DNA from: Candidula unifasciata
Lineage: Eukaryota > Mollusca > Gastropoda > Stylommatophora > Geomitridae
Length of the DNA stretch: 64,000 nucleotides
Reading direction: 5' to 3'
Assembly: GCA_905116865.2 (NCBI GenBank)
Contig: CAJHNH020002026.1
Coordinates: 62,001-126,000, forward strand
Within the stretch, counting starts at the first letter, position 1, and each line of letters starts with the position of its first letter. Shown here in pieces: positions 40,803 through 52,444 of this stretch. The notes beneath the pieces were generated by a model. That model searched no databases. It saw only the letters and a program-made list of their open reading frames with translations, and was not told the origin of the DNA. The position numbers and the translations under genes were made by a program.

Positions 40803-43800
40803 CTGAAAAAACATCAACAATGTCAAAATAGACAACTGATGGAAACATCAACGTCATTTGTAGACAACTGACAGAAACATCAATTTTATCAACAGGCTGG
40901 TAGCTAGGGAAACATTATCATCTTATGGAGACAACTGAGGAAAACATCAAAAACAGCATGTGTGGACTACTGATGGAAACATCAAAAACGTCATGTGTAG
41001 ACTACTGATGGAAACATCAAAAACATCATGTGTAGACTACTGATGGAAACATCAACAACGTCATGTGTAGACAACTGAGAAAAACATCAACAACATAACG
41101 TGTAGACTACCGATGTAAACATCAACAACATCATGTGTAGACTACTGATGTAAACATCAAAAACAGCATGTGTAGACTACTGATGGAAACATCAACAACG
41201 TCATGTGTAGACAACTGAGAAAAACATCAACAACATCATGTGTAGACTACTGATGGAAACATCAACAACATCATGTGTAGACTACTGATGGAAACATCAA
41301 CAACATCATGTGTAGACTACTGATGGAAACATCAACAACGTCATGTGTAGACAACTGAGAAAAACATCAACAACATCATGTGTAGACTACTGATGGAAAC
41401 ATCAACAACATCATGTGTAGACTACTGATGGAAACATCAACAACATCATGTGTAGACTACTGATGGAAACATCAACAACATCATGTGTAGACAACTAAGA
41501 AAAACATCAACAACATAATGTGTAGACTACTGATGGAAACATTAACGTCATGTGTAGACTACTGATGTAAACATAAAAAACAGTATGTGTAGATAACTGA
41601 TGGAAATATCAAAAACATCATGTGTAGAAAAATGATGGAAACATCAAAAACATGTAGACAAATGATAGAAACATCAAAAACTTGTCTTAGCTTCTCACAA
41701 CCGCCACTGCCAACTTCCAAACCCCATCTGTCCTAACTCCAAACTTTTTTACAACCTCAAGGTCCAGTTCAACCTTTCCATGTTTTTCACGACCAGTAGA
41801 GTCCTGTTCATTTATCAGGCCTCGCTGACTACAAACTTGACCTTCATCATTAACTATTACTTTACACTATACTCACACACACATTAACATGTGAGTTGTC
41901 AACCCATGACAGTGTTGGAAGATCTATGGATGTTCAACTCTGACAGTGAATATGTAGATTCACGGATGGTAAAAGTGTATGTAGATGCATGGATGACAAA
42001 AAAAATATGTATATGGATGTGTGGATACTATGCCTGCAGAAGAGATAAAGGGAGAGAAGCAATACATGACTTACTGTTCTGTGGTGACATGTTTGATCTG
42101 TATTTTCTCACTTCTGCTCCAGAATTTGTTATGGCAGACTATGACCCAGTTATCTCCTGCAACAAGGAACATGAGATAAGGGCATAGACACATGGGGATG
42201 TGGGCATAGACACATGGGGATGTGGGTATAGACACATGGGGATGAGGGCATAGACACATGGGGATTGGGGCATAGACACATGGGGATGGGGGCACAGACA
42301 CATGGGGATGAGGGCATAGACACATGGGGATGTGGGCATAGACACATGGGGATGAGGGCATAGACACATGGGGATGTGGGCATAGACACATGGGGATGAG
42401 GGCATAGACACATGGGGATGAGGGCATAGACACATGGGGATGTGGGCATAGACACATGGGGATGAGGGCATAGACACATGGGGATGTGGGCATAGACACA
42501 TGGGGATGAGGGCATAGACACATGGGGATGAGGGCATAGACACATGGGGATGAAGGCATAGACACATGGGGTTGAGGGCATAGACACATGGGGATGAGGG
42601 CATAGACACATGGGGATCAGGGCATAGACACATGGGGATGAGGGCATAGACACATGGGGATGAGAGCACAGACACATGGGGATGAGAGCACAGACGTGAG
42701 GATGACAGCCTAAATACATGAAGATGAGAGCACAGACACATGAGGATGACAGCGTAGATACATGAATGAGAGCACAGACATGAGGATGACAGCCTAAATA
42801 CATGAAGATGAGAGCACAGACACATGAGGATGACAGCCTAAATACATGAAGATGAGAGCACAGACATGAGGATGACAGCCTAGATACATGAAGATGAGAG
42901 CACAGACATGAGGATGACAGCCTAAATACATGAAGATGAGAGCACAGACATGAGGATGACATCCTAAATACATGAAGATGAGAGCACAGACACATGAGGA
43001 TGACAGCGTAGATACATGAAGATGAGAGCACAGACATGAGGATGACAGCCTACATGGATAGGGATGAGAGCACAGACACATGAGGATGACAGCGTAGATA
43101 CATGAAGATGAGAGCACAGACACATGAGGATGACAGCGTAGATACATGAAGATGAGAGCACAGACATGAGGATGACAGCCTACATGGATAGGGATGAGAG
43201 CACAGACACATGAGGATGACAGCCTACATGGATAGGGATGAGAGCACAGACACATGAGGATGACAGCCTACATGGATAGGGATGAGAGCACAGACATGAG
43301 GATGACAGCCTAAATACATGAAGATGAGAGCACAGACACATGAGGATGACAGCCTACATACATGAAGATGAGAGCACAGACATGAGGATGACAGCCTACA
43401 TGGATAGGGATGAGAGCACAGACATGAGGATGACAGCCTAGATACGTGAAGATGAGAGCACAGACACATGAGGATGACAGCCTAAATACATGAAGATGAG
43501 AGCACAGACATGAGGATGACAGCCTAAATACATGAAGATGAGAGCACAGACACATGAGGATGACAGCCTACATGGATAGGGATGAGAGCACAGACATGAG
43601 GATGACAGCATAGATATGTGGGAATGAGAACATAGACGCATGAGGATTAAAATAAAGACACAGGGTGGTGAGAACATAGACACATGAGGATTAAAATAAA
43701 GACACGGGGTGGTGAGAACATAGACACGAGGATTAAAATACAGACAAAGGGTGGTGAGAACATAGACACGAGGATTAAAATACAGACACAGGGTGGTGAG

Positions 43801-46800
43801 AACATAGACAGGAGGATTAAAATACAGACAAAGGGTGGTGAGAACATAGACACGAGGATTAAAATACAGACAAAGGGTGGTGAGAACATAGACACATGAG
43901 AATGACAAAACAGACATGAGAAATGAGAGCTTATAATTAGGGATGAAAGCATAGACACATGGGGATGAGAACATGGACTCACTGACTGAGATGAGAACAC
44001 TGACACTTGGGGAGAACATGACACATGGGAAAAAGAACATATTGAGATCATAACATGGACTCACTGAGAGGAAAGCAACAAAAACCCTTCATACATGTAA
44101 CACGGACACAACTGACTCTGCTACAACACATATGATAGAAATGAACCGGTCACACATGTAACAAAGACACAACTGACTCTGCTACAACACATATGATAGA
44201 AATGAACCGGTCACACATGTAACAAAGACACAACTGATTCTGCTACATCACATATGACAGAAATGAACCGGTCACACATGTAACAAAGACACAACTGACT
44301 CTGCTACAAACTGACAGGAAATGAACCGGTCACACATGTAACAAAGACACAACTGATTCTGCTACATCACATATGACAGAAATGAACCGGTCACACATGT
44401 AACAAAGACACAACTGACTCTGCTACAACACATATGACAGAAATGAACCGGTCACACATGTAACAAAGACACAACTGATTCTGCTACATCACATATGACA
44501 GAAATGAACCGGTCACACATGTAACAAAGACACAACTGATTCTGCTACATCACATATGACAGAAATGAACCGGTCACAATGTAACAAAGACACAACTGAT
44601 TCTGCTACATCACATATGACAGAAATGAAGCGGTCAATCATGTAAAAAAAGACACAACTGACTCTACTACAACACTTACAACAACAGGTGATCATGCCAC
44701 ATCACTACATAACCCACCTTCATCTCCCTCCCCCTCCTCCCCAAAAGCGCTGACCTCCAGGTTCCGGGACAGAGGAGACTGGAAGTGGTGGCTGTGCAAG
44801 TTCCTCTTGGTGGACACGTGCATCAGACGTATGGTCTGTCCACACTTGACCGGGTTCCTGACCACAGAGCAAAGTTTGCATCAACATACAGCAAAGAGTA
44901 TGCCCATGCAAAATGTCAGGCAAAACGATATGTATGTAAATAAATAATATGAGAAACATAAAACAGTGAGTTGATCATATACAGACTTGACAAAGAGACA
45001 GAAGCCAGAGTACAGTTGTCAAATGCTGTCACCTGCTAGCAAGTCTCCCAGCTTAGACACCCAAATGTCTCACAAAAAACTAAATTATTCATAGCATCTT
45101 CATCCCTACTTTATATGATCATTGCTAAACATGGTTAATGAATAGGTCATTGGAACAGAAAATAACTACCTGTGAAAAGTGCTGTGTCAATAACAACATA
45201 AGAAGGAACAGGGTTACAAATACAGTAGAGAGAAAGTTGGAATAAGACTGTGTCTGAGTTATACTGACAAAGTATGAAATGGTTCAGCCATCTAGTGAAA
45301 CCAGACTGAATATGAGATGTTTACAGTAGAACATCTGGAAGGAAGGTGAGAGGAAGACCAAGAAAGATACGGATAAATGGTCTAGCTAAAATTTGCAAAA
45401 ACCTACAAAAACCACCAACCAAGCACATCCGAGAAGCGCAAAACAAATACATAAAACCACAACAACTGGGCTACAATCTTGTACTAGTGAGAGATAAAAT
45501 AAAAAAATCATATACAATACGATAAACATTACAATATATGTGCTTGTATGATGATGCCAAATTACAACAAGATTGTTAGGTACCTCTACATCCCAGGGTA
45601 GAAGAGGACTGACTAAATAAGACTGTAAGGTACCTCTACATCCCAGGGTAGAAGAGGAAAGACTAAACAAGACTGTAAGGTACCTCTTACATCCCAGGGT
45701 AGAAGAGGAAAGACTATACAAGACTGTAAGGTACCTCTTACATCCCAGGGTAGAAGATGAAAGACTAAACAAGACTGTAAGGTACCTCTTACATCCCAGG
45801 GTAGAAGAGGAAAGACTAAACAAGACTGTAAGGTACCTCTTACATCCCAGGGTAGAAGAGGAAAGACTAAACAAGACTGTAAGGTATGTCTTACATCTCA
45901 GGGTAGAAGAGGAAAGGCTAAACAAGACTGTAAGGTAGCTCTAAGGTAGAGAAGAAAGAAAGGGGTAACATTTGTGAATAAATGTGTATGAGAATGAAGA
46001 CTGAGTACCCAGACAGACATACAAACAAGTGTTGACATACCCGCGTACACAGTGAGCTCCAGTCTTGCCATGCACCTGCCAGTAACTGTTGTGATCATCT
46101 GAGGAATCTACACCGGTCACAGACTGGGCAAGACAAAACATTTCAGTGAAACATTGGCTAGATACATAGACTGGGCAAGACAAAACATATCAGTGAAACA
46201 TTGGCTGGACACACAAATTGGGCAAGGGAAAATATATCAGTGAAACATTGGCTACACACACAGACTGGACACAACAGACCGGACACACATGAAAGTCAAA
46301 CCTAAGAGAGATTCAGCAACTGATCATACAAAGAAGTTTCATCTGAAGTCAGAGTGCATCTGCCTGAGAGGTGAGGAACCAACAGTCTGTTTACAAATTA
46401 ACCAGATCTGTAAAATTGCTGTGTACACAAAACTCAAGATCTGGAACAAGACTAAAGTCCAGAAATAGATAAACAACCAGAACTTTCCACTGGAGTTCAC
46501 ATTTGGTAAATACTAACAAGAAGAAAAAAGAAAGCCACACCATAGAGCAAGTTACCATCTAGTACTTATCAACTACAGCTATCAATCATACATGGAAGCC
46601 ACACACTAGAGCAGGTCACCATCTAGTACTTCATCAACTACAGCTATCAATCATACATGGAAGCCACACCATAGAGCAGGTCACCATCTAGTACTTCATC
46701 AACTACAGCTATCAATCATACATGGAAGCCACACCTTAGAGTAGGTTACCATCTAGTACTTCATCAACTACAGCTATCAATCATACATGGAAGCCACACC

Positions 46801-49015
46801 CTAGAGCATGTCACCATCTAGTACTTTATCAACTACAGCTATCAATCATACATGGAAGCCACACCATAGAGCAGGTCACCATCTAGTACTTCATCAACTA
46901 CAGCTATCAATCATACATGGAAGCCACACCATAGAGCAGGTCACCATCTAGTACTTTTTCAACAACAGCTATCAATCATACATGGAAGACACACCATAGA
47001 GCAGGTCACCATCTAGTACTTCATCAACGACAGCTATCAATCATACATGGAAGACACACCCTAGAGCAGGTCACCATCTAGTACTTCATCAACGACAGCT
47101 ATCAATCATACATAGAAGCTGCATAGACCACTGGTCATCATCATACCTGCTGACCACTTCCTGACCCATACTTGACATCGTGGGAGTGCAGTCTCACATT
47201 TCCAGCTACATTCAAAATCTTGAGTGCTGAGCCACAAGTCACAAAGTCATACCCAAAATCTGTACAGATAGACAAAATGGTGTATTCGTTAAGAGGCAGT
47301 AACTTACAGACTATAAACAAGGACATGAATTCAAACATGTCTCATTTAGCCATTGAATATTGAAAGAGTACTCAAGTCTCTTGAGAATGTGTGAATTTAG
47401 AATTAAGTGTGGATATGACAAGAAAGGATAAAGAGAGGAAGCGTACAACATGTGTACAATCAGTGTGCTATGAGAACAGTTAGTATCTATACCTTAAGAC
47501 ATTTGGGATAGAAGACACAGCATCTACGGGTATACCCTTGGTGTTATGATGTCAAGTGCTGAAATCAGTCATGTTAATAAAATAAGAGGGTGACTGTCAT
47601 CTCTCTGTATCCTCTCCCTGTCACCATGGACAAAGAAGGCATTTACATGAGATCTCCCATAGCTGCCAGTCTGCCGATGTTCTGGCCACGTCTCCCTGTC
47701 ACCATGGACAAAGAAGGCATCCACATGAGATCTCCCATAGCTGCCAGTCTGCCGATGTTCTGGCCACGTCTCCCTGTCACCATCGACAAAGAAGGCATTC
47801 ACATGAGATCTCCCATAGCTGCCAGTCTGCTGATGTTCTGGCCACGTCTCCCTGTCACCACCGACAAAGAAGGCATCCACATGAGATCTCCCATAGCTGC
47901 CAGTCTGCCGATGTTCTGCCCATGTTTCCCATGTTATTCTGTATCCCTTTAGTTCTCCATCTACTGTCCATCTACAGGTTTCCTTAGGTTGTCCCTATCT
48001 CCTTTTTCCATCTACTGTTCTTCTACAGGTTTCCTTAGGTTGTCCCCATCTCCTTTTTCCATCTGCTGTTCTTCTACAGGTTTCTTTAGGTTGTCCCCAT
48101 CTCCTTTTTCCATCTGCTGTCCTTCTACAGGTTTCCTTAGGTTGTCCCCATCTCCTTTTTCCATCTGCTGTTCTTCTACAGGTTTCTTTATGTTGTCCCC
48201 ATCTCCTTTTTCCATCTGCTGTCCTTCTACAGGTTTCCTTAGGTTGTCCCCATCTCCTTTTTCCATCTGCTGTTCTTCTACAGGTTTCCTTAGGTTGTCC
48301 CTACCTCCTTTTTCCATCTACTGTCCATCTACAGGTTTACTTAGGTTGTCCCCATCTCCTTTTTCCATCTGCTGTTCTTCTACAGGTTTCCTTAGGTTGT
48401 CCCTATCTCCTTTTTCCATCTGCTGTCCTTGCCAGAGCATCATGAGGCATTCTGCAAACATCTCCATCTCCTTCCTTTGATAACATTTGCCAGTGATGAA
48501 CATTTTGTTTCTTTCCTCAGGTATTCATCTGTGATCTTGCTTGGCCAAAATATATGCAGGATCAGATGTTTATTTTGACAAATCTTTAGTTTATGAGTAT
48601 TTCCCACTTTATTAATATTAATATTATTAGTGTAGCTAAACAGTTTCCTGAAGAAACTATCCTTGGTCTAGCTAGTCATGCTCTGTGCAGCGTCTTATTT
48701 TTCACAGTTAAAGCCATTTGCTCAGAATACCTATCAATTGTTTATAAACAGATTCTAGTTCGTTTGCCGTATTTTGTTTTGGACAATGAAAATACACTCT
48801 TATTTTAAAAGTTTAAAACATGAACTACAGGAAGTTTGTGATTTGTGACCAACTTGCTTGGCACTGGTTCCGCTACAGTTTAACTGACAACAAGACGTGA
48901 CAATTACAAATAACTTACTGGAAGAGCAAATAGTCTTGATACAGATACACAGAAGAAGCAAGAGTGTCTGCCTGCAGATACTAAGGAGGCTGATCGCTGA
49001 AAGCAAAGCTGCCAT
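40586..49015 (-). CDS. SDF2: SDF2 (stromal cell-derived factor 2), MIR-domain ER protein, complete
   Basis: SDF2/SDF2L1 are ER-lumen proteins with three MIR repeats that work with ERdj3 and BiP and in O-mannosylation quality control. Minus-strand exons in order are 48919-49015, 47147-47259, 46041-46123, 44718-44857, 42075-42156 and 40586-40802; all borders are AG/GT and in phase, giving 243 residues. Exon 1 encodes a hydrophobic signal peptide (MAALLSAISLLS, then TLLLLLCICI). Family hallmarks are TCGSALKILN, VRLHSHDVKYGSGSGQQ, SVTGVDSSDDHNSYWQVHGK, CGQTIRLMHVSTKRNLHSHH, VSAFGEEGEGDEGDNW and GDTYGRPIHGQKE. The tail is acidic (SADDDEDGNDDSDDKEPVS) and ends HDEF, where vertebrate paralogues end HAEL or HDEL. 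An in-frame ATG 60 nt upstream (49073-49075) would lengthen the leader; I prefer 49015 because hydrophobicity begins there. Confidence 0.94.
40808..41680 (-). repeat. 35-bp minisatellite grown at the SDF2 exon 6 acceptor
   Basis: About 23 copies of acatcaacaacatcatgtgt plus agactactgatggaa. Several copies read aactgagaaaaacatcaaca, which on the coding strand is gatgtttttctcagtt, almost the real acceptor gatgttttttcagtt. Confidence 0.93.
42075..42156 (-). CDS. SDF2: SDF2 exon 5
   Basis: Acceptor cttgttgcag, donor gtaagt. It encodes DNWVIVCHNKFWSRSEKIQI and KHVTTE, matching DDWTVLCNGPYWxRDxxVRFKH of vertebrate SDF2. A 22-bp array starts about 10 bp upstream of the acceptor. Confidence 0.92.
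42165..42690 (-). repeat. 22-bp minisatellite beside the SDF2 exon 5 acceptor
   Basis: About 24 copies of catagacacatggggatgag plus gg. Frames on the minus strand (MCLCPHPHVSMPSSPCVYA) are artefacts. Confidence 0.92.
42690..43620 (-). repeat. ~42-44-bp minisatellite, SDF2 intron 4
   Basis: About 22 copies of atgaagatgagagcacagac plus acatgaggatgacagcctaaatac. A variant with catggatagggatgagagca is interspersed. It seems to share ancestry with the neighbouring 22-bp array. Confidence 0.88.
43620..43905 (-). repeat. 42-bp minisatellite, SDF2 intron 4
   Basis: Six copies of gtggtgagaacatagacacg plus aggattaaaatacagacaaagg. Confidence 0.9.
44085..44650 (-). repeat. ~62-bp minisatellite near the SDF2 exon 4 donor
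   Basis: Nine copies of gaaatgaaccggtcacacat, gtaacaaagacacaactgac, tctgctacaacacatatgac. It ends about 65 bp from the donor. Confidence 0.9.
44718..44857 (-). CDS. SDF2: SDF2 exon 4
   Basis: Acceptor ctgtggtcag, donor gtgggt. It encodes NPVKCGQTIRLMHVSTKRNL, HSHHFQSPLSRNLEVSAFGE and EGEGDE, the second MIR repeat. Confidence 0.94.
45230..45475 (+). mobile_element. LINE 3' end fragment
   Basis: Shifted frames give KVRGRPRKIRINGLAKICKN and KHIREAQNKYIKP, the same family as the LINE at 25010-26240. It lies in SDF2 intron 3. Confidence 0.7.
45575..45955 (-). repeat. 51-bp minisatellite, SDF2 intron 3
   Basis: Seven copies of taaggtacctcttacatccc plus agggtagaagaggaaagact and aaacaagactg. Confidence 0.92.
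46041..46123 (-). CDS. SDF2: SDF2 exon 3
   Basis: Acceptor cttgcccag, donor gtatgt. It encodes SVTGVDSSDDHNSYWQVHGK and TGAHCVRG. The acceptor region is tandemly repeated just upstream. Confidence 0.94.
46110..46275 (-). repeat. Three tandem copies of the SDF2 exon 3 acceptor region
   Basis: agactgggcaagacaaaaca recurs with cagtgaaacattggct spacers at about 46121, 46169 and 46214. The first is the real acceptor, the second keeps the AG, the third has lost it. Confidence 0.88.
46345..46515 (-). mobile_element. SINE-like repeat, family A
   Basis: The inverted sequence includes agtgcatctgcctgagaggt, gaaccaacagtctg and cagaactttccactggagtt. It lies in SDF2 intron 2. Confidence 0.65.
46540..47110 (-). 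repeat. 65-bp minisatellite near the SDF2 exon 2 donor
   Basis: Nine copies of agccacaccatagagcaggt, caccatctagtacttcatca, actacagctatcaatcatac. It ends about 35 bp from the donor. Confidence 0.92.
47147..47259 (-). CDS. SDF2: SDF2 exon 2
   Basis: Acceptor ctatctgtacag, donor gtatga. It encodes FGYDFVTCGSALKILNVAGN and VRLHSHDVKYGSGSGQQ, the first MIR repeat. Confidence 0.94.
47600..47925 (-). repeat. 78-bp minisatellite, SDF2 intron 1
   Basis: Four copies containing ctccctgtcaccatggacaa, agaaggcatccacatgagat and cagtctgccgatgttctgg. The period divisible by three leaves frames open on both strands. Confidence 0.92.
47965..48430 (-). repeat. 51-bp minisatellite, SDF2 intron 1
   Basis: Nine copies of ctcctttttccatctgctgt plus tcttctacaggtttccttag and gttgtccccat. 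Frames of SPFSICCSSTGFLRL type are artefacts. Confidence 0.92.
48435..48915 (-). other. Unique part of SDF2 intron 1
   Basis: AT-rich, with a short open frame on the plus strand and nothing recognised. Confidence 0.5.
48919..49015 (-). CDS. SDF2: SDF2 exon 1, signal peptide
   Basis: ATG at 49013-49015, donor gtaagt. It has 32 codons, rich in Leu, Ile and Cys, and ends in phase 1. The cleavage site is probably near KTICSS. Confidence 0.8.
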
Positions 49016-49388
49016 GTCTGGGGATGTAGACAAGTCCACAAACAAACCGTGAGCTGACCAACTAACGACGGACACCGCAACGGCGGCCTGTCTGCTCTCT
49101 CCACGTCATGTTGGCTCGCACCATCTCTACCTCCGGCTCTAGAGAGTCTCACCGCCATCATCATCATGTTTCATCATCATCATCATGTTTCATCATCATC
49201 ATCAATTTTCTTTATGCCTAGTGGCACATAATGCTTCAGAGAGGACTTTCCATGCTTTTCTGTCCTGTGCAAACTTCAATACAGTTTTCCATGTCAGAGA
49301 TGCCACACTCAGGTCACTTTAAATCGTTCGTCTACAAGTTTTTTTGGGGGGAGCCCCTGTTTTTATCTTACCCTCTGGTATCCAAGTG
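49016..49388 (-). promoter_or_regulatory. Probable SDF2 5' flank
   Basis: Directly upstream of the SDF2 ATG. It contains a catcat microsatellite (49152-49204). I see no certain TATA box, and the transcription start is unknown. Confidence 0.35.
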
Positions 49389-49390
49389 GA

Positions 49391-49442
49391 GCTAAATGGC
49401 TATACAAATCACCAGGTATGATGATTTGTATAGCCATTTAGC
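49391..49442. repeat. Perfect 21-bp-stem hairpin
   Basis: gctaaatggctatacaaatc a at 49391-49411 is exactly inverted at 49422-49442, with a 10-nt loop. It lies between SDF2 and the LINE RNase H remnant. Confidence 0.85.
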
Positions 49443-49489
49443 CGGAACATAAGGACTAAAGCTTTCAGTATATCAGCCTGATCCGTGGC

Positions 49490-49560
49490 TCGTCCACCCA
49501 TCACAATAGCCTTTCCTGCAAGCTTATCAGCTTGCTCGTTTCCTTTCCCGCCTGCACCAA
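49490..49560 (-). mobile_element. LINE RNase H fragment
   Basis: The minus strand reads GKGNEQADKLAGKAIVMGG, the RNase H GNExADxLA motif. Confidence 0.65.
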
Positions 49561-49705
49561 CTGGCACGAGTATGAATCTGATCTCTGTGTAGACTAGTGT
49601 GTGCCCACTTTATCTTCTCCTTCCTCTGCTTCCACCTATTTCCGAATGGTAATACACCTTCGCAAATCGGATCACAAACCCTAATATCGGACAAAGACTG
49701 CTTAA

Positions 49706-50218
49706 TTGTGTTTCCATGTATCTCCTACCCAGAGCTTCAATAGTGTCCTAACTGGAGATCTCCTGTGTACGAGAAGTTCGGTCAGGCATCCGGACTCCGT
49801 TTCCCACATCACCAGAACCGTCTTAATTGTCTGGAGTCTTCACAAGCATAAGGGCTCCTGCTCATCTGAAAAAGTGTTTTATATTATCTACAATTGTCTT
49901 TTCATTTGTAGGGACCCTAGTCCACAGGTTTGCCCAGGAGCCCATAATGATGTTAAGACGGCGCTGGACACCACATTTCTTTTCAAAAGAAACATCTCTT
50001 TTCGACTTGACTGTTCCAAATATTGTGTTCTTGCCTGTTTTGATGACTCAATAAAATGTTGCCAGGTTTGCAACTATGAGGGAGGCCAAAAATTACCTGT
50101 GAGGACTTTAGTGCTCATGCTCAGTGCTTGGTGCACAAAATACACAGAAATAGACACACGTACAACCTTTGAGTTTGTAAAAACATTACAAACAATATAT
50201 AAAGATTTATTTATATGA
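49706..50218 (+). other. 170-codon open frame, coding status doubtful
   Basis: This is the longest non-repetitive open frame outside the genes. Its product is Cys-rich with no recognised motif, and there are no convincing flanking splice sites. It may be chance or a transposon remnant. Confidence 0.15.
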
Positions 50219-51600
50219 CGATGAATGTTTGTTTATAACAGGTAATCTGTAAGTGATGGCGTGTTACTCTCGCCTGCCTCTACAACTGGAAAAAACCTAA
50301 GCATGCAGACACAAGTAAAATAAAAAACGAAAGACATAGCTAGCTTGAACAGGTTTAATTTAATCAACAACAATACAAAAAGTGAACCCGTTGGCTCAAC
50401 AACAAAACAAAGAAAAATTCAACTAAGACTTTCACCGGCTTACATTTATGGGCGATGCTACTTGTGTTATACCGGCAATTAAATAAGGATGAGGTCGGGG
50501 CACATTAAATAAAACAGACAAAATAAGCTCTATTAGTTGTATTCTGCTTAAACAGCCTAAACAAAATTGGAAGAAAAAAATCAACAACAAACAAACAAGA
50601 AGAATAAAACCACACAAAACGGTAGCGGTGGCTCGGGTGTATACATACACTTGTGGTGCTCGGAGTTTCGTGCACTGTGTTGAGATTCTCCAAGTATGTT
50701 CAATGCAGTTAGAAGACAATGATGCCTTTATAGAACAGTAGTTAGTCACAAATTACTCACTGCTACAACTCATCTACGACGTTAGCGTGTTTGCACGTGT
50801 GAGTGAGTGAGTGAGTGAGTGAGTGAGTGTGTGTGTGAGCGAGTACGTGTCCGTCTGTCCTACAGATGAACATGCTTATTTCACTGGTCAGGATGGACAC
50901 CATCGGCGACTCTCCCGCTGGGCTTTCGTCGCTGCTCCGACGGCACCTTCTTGGAAAATTCGCTCAAATTTTTCTTGTATCTGGCCATCTGTGGAGAGTT
51001 AGCGTCAGTGTGTCACAGTGGATGCCAGTTTGCCTGTCACAGTCTTGCCACAATAATTATTTGGTTGTCATTACCAAGCACTACCTGACATCATCATCAT
51101 CTCTTTTCCTACCTTTGCGCCAAGTTCTCCGTTTACCTTCATATCTAGATGCTTACCTACCAACCTATCTACTTATTATTTAACCAACAGCTCGCCTGTT
51201 TGTTTAATGAACCACATACTTCAATGCGCACCCATTTATCTACACACACACACACGCGCGCGCGCGCGCACGCACACATATATTCTTATATTCACACCCT
51301 TTAACTACTTATTTATATACATACTAATTTACCTACCTACTTATCTACATACCTGTTTACCTACATACTTATTTTCATATCTATTTCTTAAGGTATATGT
51401 CTGTCTGACATCTGTCAATCTGCTTTTCCGCCTATTTGACTGCCTGTGCTAGTCTGCCCTTTTCCCTATCCATTTGCTTCTCCCTCTTCTCTCTCTCTCT
51501 CTCTCTTCTGGGTCTGTCCATGTGTCTGCAGGTAGAATCGTTGGCAGAAATATAACCTATCGTGTCAAATGTTAGCAGCAGAATCATCCAGTATCACGTA
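50219..51600. other. Intergenic DNA with short microsatellites
   Basis: A gtga tract at 50801-50835 and an alternating ca/cg tract at 51242-51280. No gene supported. Confidence 0.5.
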
Positions 51601-51624
51601 CTACTATGTAGATGTGCGTTTGCG

Positions 51625-51625
51625 T

Positions 51626-51688
<63 letters not shown>

Positions 51689-52163
51689 GAGACGAGAGAG
51701 AGAGAAAGAGATAAAAAGAGAAAGAGAGAGAGAAAGAGACGATAGAGAGAAGAGACGAGATAGAGAAAGAGAGAGAGAGACGATATAGAGAGAAAGAGAG
51801 AGAGAGAAAGATACGATATAAGGAAGAGAGAGAGAAAGAGGCGATATAGAGAGGAAGAGAGAGAAAGAGAGAGAGAGAGAGAAAAGAGAGAGAGACGATA
51901 TTGAGAGAAAGAGAGAGAGACGATATAGAGAGAAAGAGAGAGAGAGAAAGAGAGAGAAAGCGAGAGAGAGAAAGAGAGAGAGAAAGCGAGAGAGTTATAT
52001 AGAGAGAAAGAAAGAGAGGGAGAAAGAGAGAGAAAGAGAGAGAAAGAGAGAGACAAAAAGAGAGACAAAAAGAGGGACAGTGGGAAAAATATATACGAAA
52101 CAAAGAAGAAGAAAAAGAAGAAGAAGAAAAAAGAATAAAAAGAAAAAGAACTAGAAGAACCAA

Positions 52164-52231
<68 letters not shown>

Positions 52232-52234
52232 TAA

Positions 52235-52265
<31 letters not shown>

Positions 52266-52340
52266 AAGAAGAAGAAGAAGAAGAAGAAGAAGAAGAAGAA
52301 GAAGAAGAGGAAGAGGAAGATGAAGAAGGAGGAGGGGGAG
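51625..52340 (+). repeat. 700-bp purine-strand tract: GA, AAT and GAA microsatellites
   Basis: Imperfect gagaga with aaagag interruptions to about 52080, then aat repeats at about 52165-52235, then gaa repeats to about 52320. Almost no pyrimidines occur outside the aat part. Ser-, Leu- or Phe-rich open frames here are artefacts. Confidence 0.93.
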
Positions 52341-52444
52341 AAATGCTGAGTACCCCATGAATAGAGCACTTGAACATGGAAGGGCAAGTTTGCAAAGAAA
52401 TATGCTCAACAAAAGGCACTTTAAGACATGTGAAGGTTGTGTTC

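Noticed and set aside
42071..44064. Long Cys/His/Pro-rich minus-strand frames resembling a secreted repeat protein
   Set aside because: They are minisatellites in SDF2 intron 4, and overlapping frames give equally long products.
51594..52419. Minus-strand frames of about 270 codons rich in Leu, Ser and Phe
   Set aside because: They translate GA, AAT and GAA microsatellites.
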